From positions 291,370,457 through 291,434,456 of the forward strand of contig NC_081410.1 of NCBI RefSeq assembly GCF_030272615.1: DNA of 64,000 bases, in the 5' to 3' direction. Under the pieces are notes generated by a model. That model did no database searches, was not told the origin of the DNA, and saw only the letters and a list, made by a program, of their open reading frames with translations. Of the stretch, positions 1 through 12,298 are shown piece by piece. Numbering within the stretch: position 1 is the first letter of the stretch; each line of letters opens with the position of its first letter. Position numbers and translations under genes: made by a program. The DNA comes from Cryptomeria japonica (Eukaryota; Streptophyta; Pinopsida; Cupressales; Cupressaceae).

Positions 1-464
1 TCATCAACAAATTTCTTACACAAACCATCATTTCCATCAAAAATAATGTCATCAACAAAAATTTCAACAATCAAGATATTATCATTATCAATTTTGAAGG
101 ACAAATTACTATTAGTAGTACCTTTATCAAATTTAAGCTTTATCAAATACCTATCTAATCTAGCATACCAGACTCTTGGAGCTCTCTTCTATTCATATAG
201 TGATTTATTCAATCCGCAAACCATATTCTTTTCTTTTGTCAACTGAAATCCACCCAGTTGTTCAATATAAACTTCTTCTTCCAGCTCACTATTAGGAAAG
301 GCTGACTTGACATCCATCTAATAGACTTTGAAATTTTTGTAAGCAACATAAGCAAGAAATCGTCTAATAGCTTCAATTCTAGCTATTAGGAAAAAAGTCT
401 CCACAAAATCAATACCTTTCATTTGAGAATAACCCTTACAAACAAGTCTTTCTTTATTTCTAAC
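1..464 (-). pseudogene. Copia-0 reverse transcriptase fragment
   Basis: The reverse strand encodes the palm region of a Ty1/Copia reverse transcriptase. Seen in order are RNKERLVCKGYSQMKGIDF, FKVY-stop-MDVKSAF, EEEVYIEQLGGFQLTK and the catalytic box VDDIIFDGND (about 40-60). The RT copies RNA to cDNA during retrotransposition. The stop between VY and MDVKSAF stands where these proteins carry Gln, and the GYSQ..FVETF block is otherwise well kept. The rest of the RT, the RNase H and the 3' LTR lie outside the window to the left. The reading frame is split at 464/465 by a solo LTR and resumes at 3081. Assignment to Copia is secure; the copy is dead. Confidence 0.9.
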
Positions 465-3080
465 TGTTGTCACTCAAATTGCACCTGTAATGCACAAGAT
501 GAAAGATCAAGCAACTGGGTAACACATGGGATAATTCTCAGGCCTGTGGGTTGCCTATAATGAGAATTAAACTCTAGATGAAGGGCTAGTTCCCTGTGAA
601 TAACTCTAAATTCTTTACCGAGAAAGGGGATAGGGAAACTAAGAATGAAAATAGAATGACTTGCAAATGCTAAACGAAGGTGAAGCATCAATATGATATC
701 TCAAAATGATAGAGATACAATCCTAAAAACACCAATCTGCACAAATAGACTTCTGGTTCATAACACAAATATTTCATGCAAAGGATTTAAACTTCAAGAA
801 ATTGAAAGGAAAGAAAACTTTCACAATCAACCAAATAAGCCAATTTATCACAATGCACAACCTGTGACTTACAAATGAGACAGAAAGTTTAAAGGTTATC
901 TAGACAATAACACAATAAACTAACTCTCAATCAAGAATAAGAAAATGAACTATAAAGACATAAGGCATAAGCTGGTAATTTTTATTCAAAATTGTGTCAT
1001 AAAACTGCATATGAGCTACAAGAATGTATTGTTTGCTAAAACCAGCCAAAAAATCATTAAGAACTAGTGAAGAAAGATAAAAAATTTCACTTTATACAAA
1101 AACCTTCCAAAAGGTAGAGGAAAGATAACTCTAGAATGACTAAAGATGAACTCCCATTGAAAATATTTCCTTTGAAAACTGATCCTCTTGTAGAAATAAA
1201 AAGCCACCAAGAAAGGCTTCAAAACATGCAAAAAGAACTCATGCAATTCAGTTCAAACTCTTAGTCAACTAAAAGTTGACCATATGGCGCTCAAAATAAA
1301 TCCTTATTACTTCAAGATCATGAGAAAGACTCATGAAAACTTTCTCTGAGCTTAATAATCACCTGCATTAACCAGATGACTTCTTCTTATTTTGCATGGA
1401 TTGCAAAACTACCCTACCTGTAACCACTTTCGGCTTTTGACTATAACTAGCATTACTTTCTTCATCGGGTCATTGAGCTAGCATTGAAACAATTATTCCG
1501 ATGGGTGATGATGCACTCCCAACTGAATGCTATTCTATCAGATTATCAAGCGGCACCCAAATATGTTATACCGATAGCCAATGATAGTTCCATCCTCAGT
1601 CATTGGGTTGCAATGGAAATCCTAGCGAGCAATTTCCCACCGTGACTTAGTGACTACCATCAGATCTTATATGATTACCATCGATCAACAGTGATCTGAT
1701 CTTCCTTTAACTCGCCTTAGCCGCTCTCCCTTTCTATCAGGCCCGCCACATGTCACTTCCTGGTTGATTCTGGGGTTCCTGTCCTACCATCTTAGCATGA
1801 CCTGGACTCACTACCAGAATGAAGCTCTTCCGTTTGATCAACCTTAATATGCATTCTTTATTTCTTCCTCTGAATTGCTTCCTTCGTGGGCCCCACTACT
1901 TGTTTCCATCTAAACTGCCACATCATTAGTCGCTAAGTTGCGATGAGTAATCGACGATCATCTTTTCATTGCGACATAGCGATGACCATTAGATCCTTCT
2001 TGATCATCGTTGATCTTTCTTCAACTTGCTTGCTAGTTAATCTCTCTGAGTGGGTCTCTCTTATGCCATTGTGTCACCACGTGTCAACCACTGGTTCGCT
2101 CATGGGTCCACCTTGTCCCGCCACTTGGACTTGCCACTGGACTTGGTCTACCTTGGTTCTTCATCTACTCTCTACCTCGTGGCGCATCCTCATTCATTCT
2201 TAGCCCACCTGGACGACCACCTCAACTGCCACGTCATTAGTCACCATATCGTAGTGGATAACTATTGAGCATCTTCATTATGGGGTATAGTCACGGGTGT
2301 TGATCTATGCTCAAACTGCTCGATCTTTAGCACCTTACCCACTCACCTTTTCTGCACGTGCTTTGTTGCCAAGTCACTATGATAACTGGCGAGCTTCTTT
2401 CTATAGTGGTATAGCGACCGCTATCGGATCTCTCGCATCACCGTTGATCTTTCTTCAACTTGCTTGACCTTTAACCCTTTCCTGCCAGCTGGTCACAAAA
2501 TTAAGATGCCCTGAGATGCGTGCGCATGCGGGGTCCATTGGGTGATGAGACACATCTTGTCAAAATCTCGTAAGCTTTGACACTATAGTTATATGTGACT
2601 TTAGTTTTAAATACAAAAATGCTCCTCTCTGCGACCAATGTGGGATAAATGTTCATTCTGTCTGGCGACTGAAAATGCTTGGAAGTTCTCTAGCCTTTTA
2701 AAACCCTCTTTGGTGACCAAGTAAAAATTTTACATAGGCCAATTGCATTTTCTCTGAGTTTCTTTTGGCCTTACATCAACCACGCTAGGGATTTGGCGAT
2801 AAACTTGCAAAATGAATTTGTTTGAAGGTTTTAATAGGTAGGCCATTTTATCTGCAATGGAGCATAATATCTCTATGATCTACAACATGCTGAGCTCAAA
2901 CCTCGTGGGAGCCACATTTTAACCCACATGCCATCTTACTTTCTTGTATCTGCACATGAAGCAAACAAGTTAGACAAAAACAATGCATTTCTTCCTGGTT
3001 CATGATTTGATCTTTTCAATATGAATGAATGCAGGGCTTCATTAGGGGACTAAATTTGACATGTGCAAAATTTGGTAACA
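465..3080. mobile_element. Solo LTR inside Copia-0 RT (2.6 kb)
   Basis: The insertion starts TGTTGTCACTC and ends GGTAACA (TG...CA). It is flanked by CTAAC (460-464) and TTAAC (3081-3085), a 5-bp target duplication with one transition. Removing it and one repeat restores the conserved Copia RT peptide EVVRNKERLV, which confirms both borders. The two ends are loosely complementary for about 24 bp. No ORF, primer site or polypurine tract is seen inside, so it is read as a solo LTR; its orientation is unclear. The part from about 1400 to 2560 is richer in GC and internally repetitive. Confidence 0.8.
2008..2466. repeat. Degenerate ~434-bp internal repeat of the solo LTR
   Basis: An identical 25-bp string containing GATCTTTCTTCAACTTGCTT occurs at 2008-2032 and 2442-2466. 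The upstream flanks are also alike (AGCGATGACCATTAGATC versus AGCGACCGCTATCGGATC). This indicates an old tandem duplication with a period near 434 bp. Related fragments (CACRTCATTAGTC) lie near 1920 and 2230. Confidence 0.6.
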
Positions 3081-4540
3081 TTAACAACTTCACCTTTCTC
3101 ATTCAATTTATTCCAAAATACCTACTTAGTTCCAATTATATTATTATCCTTAGTTCTGGGAACAAGAATCCATGTATTATTGTTTTCAATATGATTTAGT
3201 TCTTCTTCCATATCTTTAACCTAATTTTCATCTTTACAAGCTTCATCAACATCTTTAGGTTTAATCTTAGAAATCAAGCAATATTCTTTAGCAATTCTTT
3301 TTCTAGTCATCACACCTCTATTCTTATCATCAATTATCTATTTTTTTAAATGATTCAATCTTACATACCTAGGAGTCTTAGGGTTTTCATGATTTTCAGA
3401 CTCTTGATCTCTTTCTTTTGCACTAGTATTTGCACCTTCTCCTTCATTCTCAAGATTTTCCAGGATAATCTACACTTGGTTCTAGGTCTACACTTGCTTT
3501 CCTTTATCTGCAATGACATCTTGATCATCTGAATCATATCTGCAAGACCTGATCTATCTCTCATTACCTCCATCAACCTTCACATTAGCACTTTCAACTA
3601 TCTTTCTCAATCTCTAGTTATAACATTGGTAGGCCTTACTCTTAGTAGAATAACCAAGAAAGATTCTTTCACCACTTCTAGCATCAAACTTCCTTAGATC
3701 ATCATCTCTTTTGATATAGAATTTACTACCAAAAATTCTGAAATATCTAACTGTAGGAGCATGACCAAACCATAACTCATAAGGAGTCTTACCAGTATCA
3801 CCTTTGATATGAACTCAATTGAAAGTATACACTGCAATACTCACAACTTCTCTCCAATAGATATGCGAAACGTTTTCTTCAATCATCATGGTTTTAGCAG
3901 CTTCCCGAACTGTCCTATTCTTCCTCTCCACAACACCATTTTATTGAGGGGTCCATCGAGGAAATAATTGTCTCTTAACCCCATGCTCTTCAAGGAAATA
4001 ATTGAACTCATTAGAAGTAAATTCACCACCTCGATCAGATCTCAAAGATTTTAGCTTCTGTCTAGTCTCTATCTCAACCATAGCTTTAAAAATATTGAAT
4101 TTGTCTAATGCTTTATACTTCTCCCTTAAGAAAGTAACCCACATCATCCTTGAATAGTCATAATTAGAAAGATAAAATACCCATCACCTTGAAAGCTTCT
4201 CACTCTAGAAGGACCACACAAGTCAGTATGGACAAGATCCAATATTCTATTAGAAGTATACTGTTTAGTTTTGAAAGAAACTCTTGTCTTCTTCCCTAAC
4301 TGTTATTCCTTACATATCGGATTAGAAGGTTTTACAGTCTAAGGAAGATCTCTCACTGCTTGAGTAGAACTTAGATTAACCATGCAATCAAAATTCACAT
4401 GACACATCCTTCTATGCCATAACCAACTTTCATCAATCTGAGCAATCAAACAACTTTTACCACCAACATTCAAGTGAAAGATATTACCTTTAGTATTAGT
4501 ACCTGATTTAATCCCAATTCTAGAGCTCCTCAATATATTT
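3081..4540 (-). pseudogene. Copia-0 integrase and RT N-terminal region
   Basis: On the reverse strand, from 4533 down: the GAG-pre-integrase domain (ESWLWHRRMCHVNFD, with the HHCC histidines); the integrase core with LRSDRGGEFTSNEF (second catalytic Asp and flanking residues) and EHGVKRQL near 3950-4060; TPQ-stop-NGVVERKNRT (the stop replaces the second Gln of TPQQNG); the DDLRKFDARSGERIFLGYS region; an acidic linker; and the RT start IGTK-stop-VF near 3140, where the stop replaces Trp. Integrase inserts the cDNA into the host chromosome. Several stops and frameshifts make it non-functional. It is continuous with the gag/protease part on its right. Confidence 0.88.
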
Positions 4541-5887
4541 CATTTTCCATTCTTCAATTTCAAATCATAACTCTTATCAAGCATCTATCCAACACACAAA
4601 AGATTATACTTTAGACCTTCAACATACAAAACATCATCAATGTTATGCTTGTTCCATCAAGAGAAATATAACCTCTACCATAGATTATACCAACTTTGTC
4701 ATCTCGAAACCTTACTACACCACCATCACACTTTTCCATACTAACAAACTTACTCTTATCACTTTTCATAAGATGAGAGCAACCACATTCAATAATGTAT
4801 TCATCTTTCTCTTCAACTTTAGCAGCTAAAGCTTTCTCTTCAACAATGAAACTAGTAGAATTTTTAGTCACCGGATCATCTTCCTTGATAGCAATGAACA
4901 CCCATTCATCTCTTGAAATTCCCTTCTCAAACTCATCATCTGTCACACCTTCATTAGTAGAAAAATAACACTTCTTCTGATATTTAGGCTTATATGGCTT
5001 CAATGGATTCTTAGTAATTCTTTCTCTTTTCGGACACCTTGAGGCAAAATGCCCTATCTTATTGTGTGAAAAACATTTAAGAGATAACTTAGCCTCATAC
5101 TTATCAATACCTTTAGGTAATATTCTAGCAATCAGGGCTTCCATCTCTTCAAGCTGTATTTCTTCTTCTTCAAGCTCTCTCATCTCCTCATATCTGGACA
5201 CCCTTGTAGAACTTTCTCCCAGATCATATTTCTGCTTCCTAGATACAGTAGCTTTGAATGTAGAATCAGACTTAGGAAGGATTTTTCCAAATTCTCTCAA
5301 CTCAAAAGCACCAAGCTTTCCAATCAACATGTGTCTAGTCACATCTATCACAGTCTGGATCTCTTCCATAGTAGTAGTCTTGTGTTTGTAAGTAGGAGGC
5401 AAGGATCTCAACACCTTAGCAACAATCTCAGATTTTTCCAATACTCCACTAACACATTTGTTATTCAATACCGACTCATTCACTTTCTACATAAAGGAGG
5501 TAATGTTATCATCTTTTTCCATCTTTAGCATCTCATACTTTCCTTTCAAGTTCTACATCTTAGCAACTTTAACATGACTATCACCTTCATACAAAGTCTC
5601 TATCTTCTTCCAAATCTCATGAGTAGTTTGCAATTCCATCACATTAGTCATCTTAGAATTAGACAAGGCACTCAACAATGCTTCCATTGCTCTAATATTG
5701 AATTCAACTTCTTTAATGTCATCCGGAGATGTAGGACCATTCTAAGGAACATTATACACATTCTAGTAATATTCTAATAGTCTTCACCGATGCATCTTAA
5801 ATGACATTCCATCTGATTCTTCCTCGGAGTGTAATTTATTCCATCAAACCTTGGACTATCCTTCTTAAAAGAAAAGGTTGCCATCAT
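4541..5887 (-). pseudogene. Copia-0 gag and protease
   Basis: The gag start is placed at the ATG near 5884-5887 (MATFSFKKDSPRFDGINYTP), the usual opening of plant Copia Gag. The N-terminal part is frameshifted. A 290-residue open stretch (5483-4611) then carries a Glu-rich segment, a zinc knuckle CFSHNKIGHFASRCP whose second Cys is His, and the protease region IIECGCSHLMKSDKSKF. Copia proteases normally carry Asp-Ser-Gly at the active site; here the first two positions are Glu-Cys, so the enzyme would be inactive. Gag packages element RNA and the protease matures the polyprotein. Confidence 0.85.
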
Positions 5888-7186
5888 GAATCTCCTCGAG
5901 TGGTCAAGCTTCTTTTGAAGGATCTGTTGGTTACCAAATCAAAAAAATCCAAGTTTTAAAGAAATAGCCATTGACCTGTCAACAAAATTAAAATTGGACT
6001 TGGCTAAAAAACAAGACTCAGTTGAAAACTGATGTCTCCTACACTTAAGGCTCTGCAAAACCTAGGTGGGTTCCCCTATACAGTAGCTAAATAATTTTCA
6101 ATCTTCTAGGCTTATGAGACTGTAAAATAAAGCAAATTTCTCAATGAAAATATACCAAGGAAATACAAATAAACATTTGGTTATGGATCCAACCTCAATT
6201 CATGTCATTCTTGTGTACATTGATAATGATTCTAAACTAACAACTACTTCTAATGTAGAATAGTAAAAGGTAGAAATATAAAAGGTGAAATAAGAATGAT
6301 TCTGGACAGGTAATATAATCAATGCTTATCCAATGGGAGACATAGTCTATCTACAACTTAATACTAAGAAACACTATGACATCTCATCATTATAGTAATA
6401 TTCCAAATATCCCATGCCTGACATAAAATATATAAGTGATTACTCTGAATTTCCTCACCCTTCCTAATAGATATGTTGTAATTATATTTGAACAAAAATT
6501 TAATTCATTCATTTAAAATGAAATTGATCAAGTAAAAATGCATTCCCTCCTTAAGAGAAGATCAATCATATCATTATTAACACTACAATTCATACAACAT
6601 GAACACAGAAAAGTGGGAGCAAACTGAAAGTGATCTCTTTATTGATATTCAAAAGATATGAGATACAAACACATGGGAGTTTCTTTTCAAAAAACTTGCA
6701 GGAAGAACACTATCTTCTATTACTTCTACTCCTAGTACATACTACCACGATTTTAAAATCCTTCCTACTTGGCCCTAATTTCCCTTTTATAGACCAAGGG
6801 AGCAAAAACAAGCTTCAGGCAAAGTAAGACACATGTCAAAATTCTATTGCCTATAAGCTAATTCATGCCCTAGGGCATCTTTACAATGCATATTTCAAAA
6901 AACTCCAGGCATCATAAATGAAGGTGACATAGTTAACAACTTCTGGAGGCTAGAACAATGGGCTTGATGTGACCGGTGTTGGGGCGTTATTTTGTAGCAT
7001 ATTCTATCAGGGTCAACTATACTTGGGTGCTAGATCTATAAAGTATGTTGGGGGTTGATGAGTCAAAAATGAGTGCTCATATCACCCCATCCCAAGTAGG
7101 AAACTTATCCAAAAAAGTATGAGGTTCAAAAATGGAAATGACTCATACTAGCCCTCCTCCTTAGGTTGATCCTCTTTTAAAGAACA
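5888..7186 (-). other. Probable leader and LTR of Copia-0; no ORF
   Basis: This stretch lies upstream of the minus-strand gag. A CA-type LTR end is plausible at 5925 (plus-strand TGTTGGTTACC), followed on the minus strand by a degenerate leader, but no clean tRNA primer site remains. A minus-strand TATA-like box lies at 6783-6792. The outer border of the LTR could not be fixed. Part of the stretch next to 7187 may belong to the neighbouring element; a purine-rich run on the minus strand (AAGGAGGAGGGCTAG, near 7152-7166) could be its polypurine tract. Confidence 0.4.
6783..6792 (-). promoter_or_regulatory. TATA-like box of an LTR promoter
   Basis: The minus strand reads GGTCTATAAAAGGG, a close match to a plant TATA box. 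It lies about 900 bp upstream of the Copia-0 gag start, where an LTR promoter is expected. Activity cannot be judged from sequence. Confidence 0.45.
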
Positions 7187-10100
7187 TTATTTTTTGTGCA
7201 GAATGTCAATTTCATCAACCGACCAGAGAAAATTTATTAAGCCTTGTAGCTTACTCATTGCCCCTTTTGTCGCGTGAGTTGGCACAGTTGCGGCCTCCAA
7301 AGTGAATTTATGATACATCAAATCAACCTCCATGATTTTGTCAATAATATTGTGACAAGAATCACCTTGGACAGGGTCTGCAGCTCTTGAATTCAAAACA
7401 GGTTTGATGGCATCTTGAAATCCCTACTTCCATACATCCAAGTCCTTAATTTGTCCTTCTCCTGTCAAAATAGTGGGGATATCCCACTTTTGAATTCCTT
7501 GGAAGGAGTCTATCATGCCAATATTTGCCTTCTTCTCCTTCTCAATGTAGGGAAACTCCTTAATTAGTAAATTACAATTCTTCCAAGTTGTCCCCACAAT
7601 TTGGGGTGTAGAGGCCACATTCTTAATCGCCAATAAAACTTCTTTTAGGATTTGACTCATAGGAAACCAAGTAATCCTAATAGGTTGGAAGAATAAAATA
7701 ATCTCATCTAATTAGCTGAGGAGTTGTGACATCAAAGAATAAGAGGTATGCACCTCATTCAATATTTCAATGACCTTGTTAGAAACCTACAAAATTGAAG
7801 ACTTTCTAATCTCAAAATAATTCTTCTTAGCTTCATCCTTTGCCCTTTGAAGGTCCTCTTTTAATTTCACAAAATCTTCAGGCTTAGGTCCTTTTAGGGT
7901 TTCAATGTCTGTTTTGGCTAGCTCATTAGTGAACCTCACATTCTCAATGAGTAATTTATTGTGATCATGTGTGAGGGCCACTTGCATGTTTCTCAAAACT
8001 TTAGGATTTTTCACATCTTCCTCTGGTACTAGCTTTGCAAAATGTGCAACATGATAAGTAATTGTTTTTGGCTCAACAGATGAGGTATCCTCCAAGGTTC
8101 TGATTATTGCATCCCCAACTTTTTGCTCAACCCCGTATAACACAATAGGCTTGTTAGTCCTAGGAGCCCTTAACCAAAGTTCAAAAGCCTTTACACTTGG
8201 ATTAACCCCCGATCCATGCTCATCAAATTATTGAGCATAGATTGGGTCTCTTTGCTTCATAACCTGGTCCAACAAGAAAAATTTCTCTAAGTCCCACTCT
8301 GGGATGAGAATTTATATCACTTTTTATCAGCAACTCCCTTCTTTCCTTAGGGGTGCAGTTAATGCTATCTTTGTAAAAATTTTATAGCTCCTCCTCAGAT
8401 AGATCCTTCAATTTATCTCTTATCCAAAATGATTTGAATTTAGAGGTGTTGAAAAAAGCATCATCTTTCATAAATTGCATTGAAGCAATTATTCTTTCAT
8501 CTCTTATTTTTTTTAGTAGAATGGTGTTTGCAATGACAGACCTGCCAAGGTCTACAAGTACCTCTGCTAGTTCATCATCTTAGAAAATGTCTCTTGGTGG
8601 AGAGGGTGGCCTAACACTTTCATCAAATTCAGGCTCAATGACTTCCACAAATTTACAGAGCTTTTATTTTCCCTTTTCCACCTTCCTTATAGGAGGTTCT
8701 TGTTGTGGAGAGGGTTGTGAGGGGACATCCTGAGAGGATTCCTCGGTGAGGGGTGCCTTTCCTTTTGATGATGAAGGCTCATATGCTAGCCTCTACTCAA
8801 ATTCCTCTTCAACCTACCCACCCTCTCTCATCTTCATTTCTGAAGAAAGAATGTCATTATAGTGCATCACCTTGCTCATAATTATAGCAAGGTCATTTTG
8901 AATATTGGAACAAAACCCTTGGAAGCTAGGGTATGTCTCTTTTCTCTACCTTTCTAGACTTTGAATAAAGTTTCATTTTCCTCTTCTCTATACAGCCTTT
9001 GCAGGGCTAACATTTCTAATTGAGTCATCCCTTCATTCAATTGATGAGAGTAACCTCTCATGTTTAGCCTTTGAGTCCTTAAATCATGAATGCATCCTTC
9101 TGGATCAAAATTTCTTGCCTGTCCAACCTTGAACCCGTAGTTGCTCACCAAGAAACCTTGTACATGTTCAAGTGTGTTGGACCCTACAATGAAGTCTTCA
9201 AAAGTTGTAGTTCTTCAAAGGTGCTATCCCTTTCTTTCTGTTTTAACTATATCCTTTTCTATCCATATCAATTGCCACATTATCTCTATGAATTCAAGCC
9301 ATGGAAGGACTGTTATTGGGAGAATGTGTGGTGGCTAGGAGAATCCATAAACCCTGATTATTGTGCCATTTGCATAGAAAAAAAATCACCTAAATTATGG
9401 GAGAAGGCCCCCTCCAGGTACTCTATGTTCTTTTCCCTGACATCCTTCATTCTTAGGACTTTGGAAATATGCATAGGGAGCCTTGGCATCCTTACCCCCA
9501 TAATTCCTAGGACGTTTATTACAAAATGATGACAGAAAGATCTGCAATCTACAAATTTGGACCCTTTGTCCTAGATTTGGGTCCACCTTTGAACTAACCA
9601 TCTTTCCCTTATCCTTGGGTCAAAATTATTTATCTATAATGGATCATCCCATTTTTTCCTATTTTGGAAAAGAATCATATGACATATCAAAGAAAAATGT
9701 TTAAAATTTAAATTTTCCCTTAGATCCCTGGCAACAAGTAAGCTCTCATGCAACTTGTCTTCAATATATGTAATGAAATCAAAGAACTGACTTTTCTCAA
9801 GGAATTGAATTCTCATTTCCATAAACATAAAATCTCCTAGCATTCTAGTCAGCCCACAATATTCCCCTAACACCTGGCATAGATCATAATAAGTTCTCAC
9901 AAAATAATCCTAAAAAAATTGCAGCTCAAAGGGCTCCCTCTCAGAGAAAAAGATAACTTTTGGATCCTTTGAATATCCTTTTCATATAGGGGCAAAATTT
10001 TTACCCTATTGAGATTCGTCTTAAAAGTATATTCTGCTTCTAACTTGTTCTTATTTATCTTGGTGAGGGCAGTTTTGTCTAGATCAAAACATTCAGCTAT

Positions 10101-11160
10101 GGCATTTGTGGAGATACCCAAATCGATGTGGCTGGTAGCTGTCCTCACAATCATTCTCTCAGGGTGATAATATTTGACCAATTCCTTGATCAATAGTGGC
10201 TAAATAAAGATATTAGGAACTACTAGTTTTCCCAAATTTAGGTTCCAAGGATTGGATACGGGAACTGCCTTATCCCTATTCCCATAGAAAAGGTGGAAAA
10301 TATCACACCCCTTTCAGTAGTGTGGGCATCCCTACATTCATAACTCTTGTCTCAAAAATTTGATTTGAAATTCTCCATCATGGTTGACCCCTTGAACATT
10401 TCTAAAAGGTCTTGGCTAAGACTTTGGGGTTCCTTCTTATTTTTCTGCTAATCAGCTTCCAATTTATCTGCCTATTCATTGGCAATCTCCTCAAGAGTCT
10501 TGGCTGGGACTGATGACGGTGGGGATTCCTTTGTTTTCTCCTATTGAGCCTCCTATGGATTTTCAATGGAAAAAGGCATAGGCTCTGCCTCAGTGGTCTA
10601 TTATGATATTTTTGATGTTGAAGGCATGGATTTCTTTATGGGAGCCCTTCTTATTTTAGGCTTGGGAGCCTCTCCTTGAGGGTTAGACCCGTATTCCTAT
10701 GGATTTTCTATAGTTGGGGTAGAAGGTGCAGATGGTTGTGGAGATGGTTATTTGGGAGCAACCTTCCTTCTCTTGGGAGTGGGATTTATAGCTTTTGGAG
10801 AAGGGCTGGGCTCAACAAAATGTTCACTATGAAAAGGGACTATAGTGACATTCTTGAATACTCTCTTTCTCTTTGGTTTAGCAACTTCCTGCCATGGTGG
10901 TGTTCTTGACTCACCAGCTTGGGAAGTTTGGGCATCAGCTGGAGGGTTTTTCCCTTTGACAGGTTTATCTGCAATGGCCTAGATGGGCGAAACAATAGAC
11001 AAGGGAATTGCATGGGTGATTTCAGGTTGTGTGGAGCTTGTTCCCACTTGGGGAGCCTCTTAGGGAGCAACAAGATGGTTTTTTCAGTTGGAGAGGCCAT
11101 GACTTCATCAATAAACCTTTTAAAATAAAACCTACATAGATAGGCTCTCCCTCTAAACAT
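7187..11160 (-). pseudogene. Long uncharacterised retroelement ORF (element D)
   Basis: A decayed coding stretch of roughly 1300 codons reads leftward from MASPTEKTILLLPKR (near 11100). The N-terminal part is rich in Pro, Lys and Gln with many TAG/TAA at likely Gln codons (for example IENP-stop-EAQ-stop-EKTKESPPSS near 10530-10570). The middle has ELVKYYHPERMIVRTATSHI and YYDLCQVLGEYCGLTRM, then a helical segment KLHESLLVARDLRENLNF followed by HFSLICHMILFQ (about 9660-9760). A charged C-terminal part follows (8954-9151 and 7787-8143). No RT, integrase, protease or zinc knuckle is seen. I do not recognise the family, but the ESL...H.SLI pattern recurs in two other ORFs of this window. It is probably a Gag-like or accessory protein of a non-autonomous element. 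Confidence 0.55.
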
Positions 11161-11589
11161 AGTGAAGAAATATCAAATTCACACAGAGACACACATAAAT
11201 TTCCCTACAAAAATATAGAGAAGGATTTGAAATTTTGACTTATTGCTTTGGATGCAAATGGGTGTTGTTGAAAACTTTGGAGATGCTATGGTTGCTTTGG
11301 TTCACCTTGTTGCTCCATTCTTTTCTCTTCAATCACAGGGTGAGCAATTATGCTTCAAATTTTGCTTTTATTTCTCATAGACAAAATTCCATTAGTCCAT
11401 ATGTGCAAGCTTCAACTGGTTGGTGGCCTTCAAGATTCAAATGCTACTGTTGATCTTCAAGTGAACAATCTATATCTCATGTTTACATTTTTGAATGTTG
11501 ACATGGCTCCCCTTTTAATTACTTTGCCACCTAAAAAAATACATTGATTATTCAAAACTTTAATTTTGACATCCTTATGAAAATATGAC
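11161..11589. other. Upstream leader of element D; no feature recognised
   Basis: A/T-rich sequence between the ORF start and the 75-bp array. Short open frames on the plus strand show no family resemblance. It is read as untranslated leader. Confidence 0.4.
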
Positions 11590-12298
11590 CCATGCGAGAT
11601 AGCAAGGCCCTTGTATTTTCTTATCACTCAATGTTTTACATGTTCCTCAATGTGCCCCTACCTTATTGTGAGATAGCGGGAAACATTATCCCTTTTCTAT
11701 ACAATTATCTCACACCACTATCTTCTTATCACTCTTTACCTTTCGGGATAGTGGGGCCTTATCGTTTCTTGTTACTTCACTGCCCCACATTGTCCCCTCT
11801 TTGTTGCTAATACACTTGTGGAATGGTGGGGAAGGAAAAATACCTACCCCGATACCCCACACAACATTCCTTGATAACCCTTTGTCTTTCTAGGAAACCT
11901 TTTCTAAGCCTGTGACCCCTTCCCGCTATCCTGCACTCATGTCCTCTTACTTTATTCCCTTCATTGCACTTATGTATTCATCCCTGCATGATAGTGGGGC
12001 CCTATGATTCTTTGATCGCCTTGTAATCTCACAACATCCTTTGATTGTTATTATTTCACATGTGGGGTAGCAGGGACAACAAAATCCTTATCCCGCTATC
12101 CTATAGCACATGCTTTCACTATTTGTTTTCATCATCGTCCTTGCACTTTTTTTCCTTGAGGGATAGTGGGATCCCATCTCTTTGTACATTAAAATCATCC
12201 CGTAGGTCCTTCATTGCACTGCTTTCAACTCAGTGTGATGATGGGGTATTCATCCTGTTCACTCGACATTCCTTCCTGCTATCTCACAATACATTTCC
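11590..12298. repeat. ~75-bp minisatellite, left part
   Basis: A degenerate tandem array whose core is GAGATAGCGGG or GGGATAGTGGGG. Cores fall near 11597, 11671, 11747, 11822, 11990, 12064, 12162 and 12240, so steps are mostly 74-78 bp with a few longer gaps. Units also contain the complementary core CCCGCTATCC, so each unit is partly self-complementary. The same core and period appear in the Copia-2 LTR (44400-45310). The array is cut at 12298 by the composite insertion. Confidence 0.75.

Noticed and set aside
11590-12298. CRISPR-like spaced repeats
   Set aside because: Units are degenerate, the 'spacers' are themselves repeated, no cas genes exist, and the DNA is plant retrotransposon.
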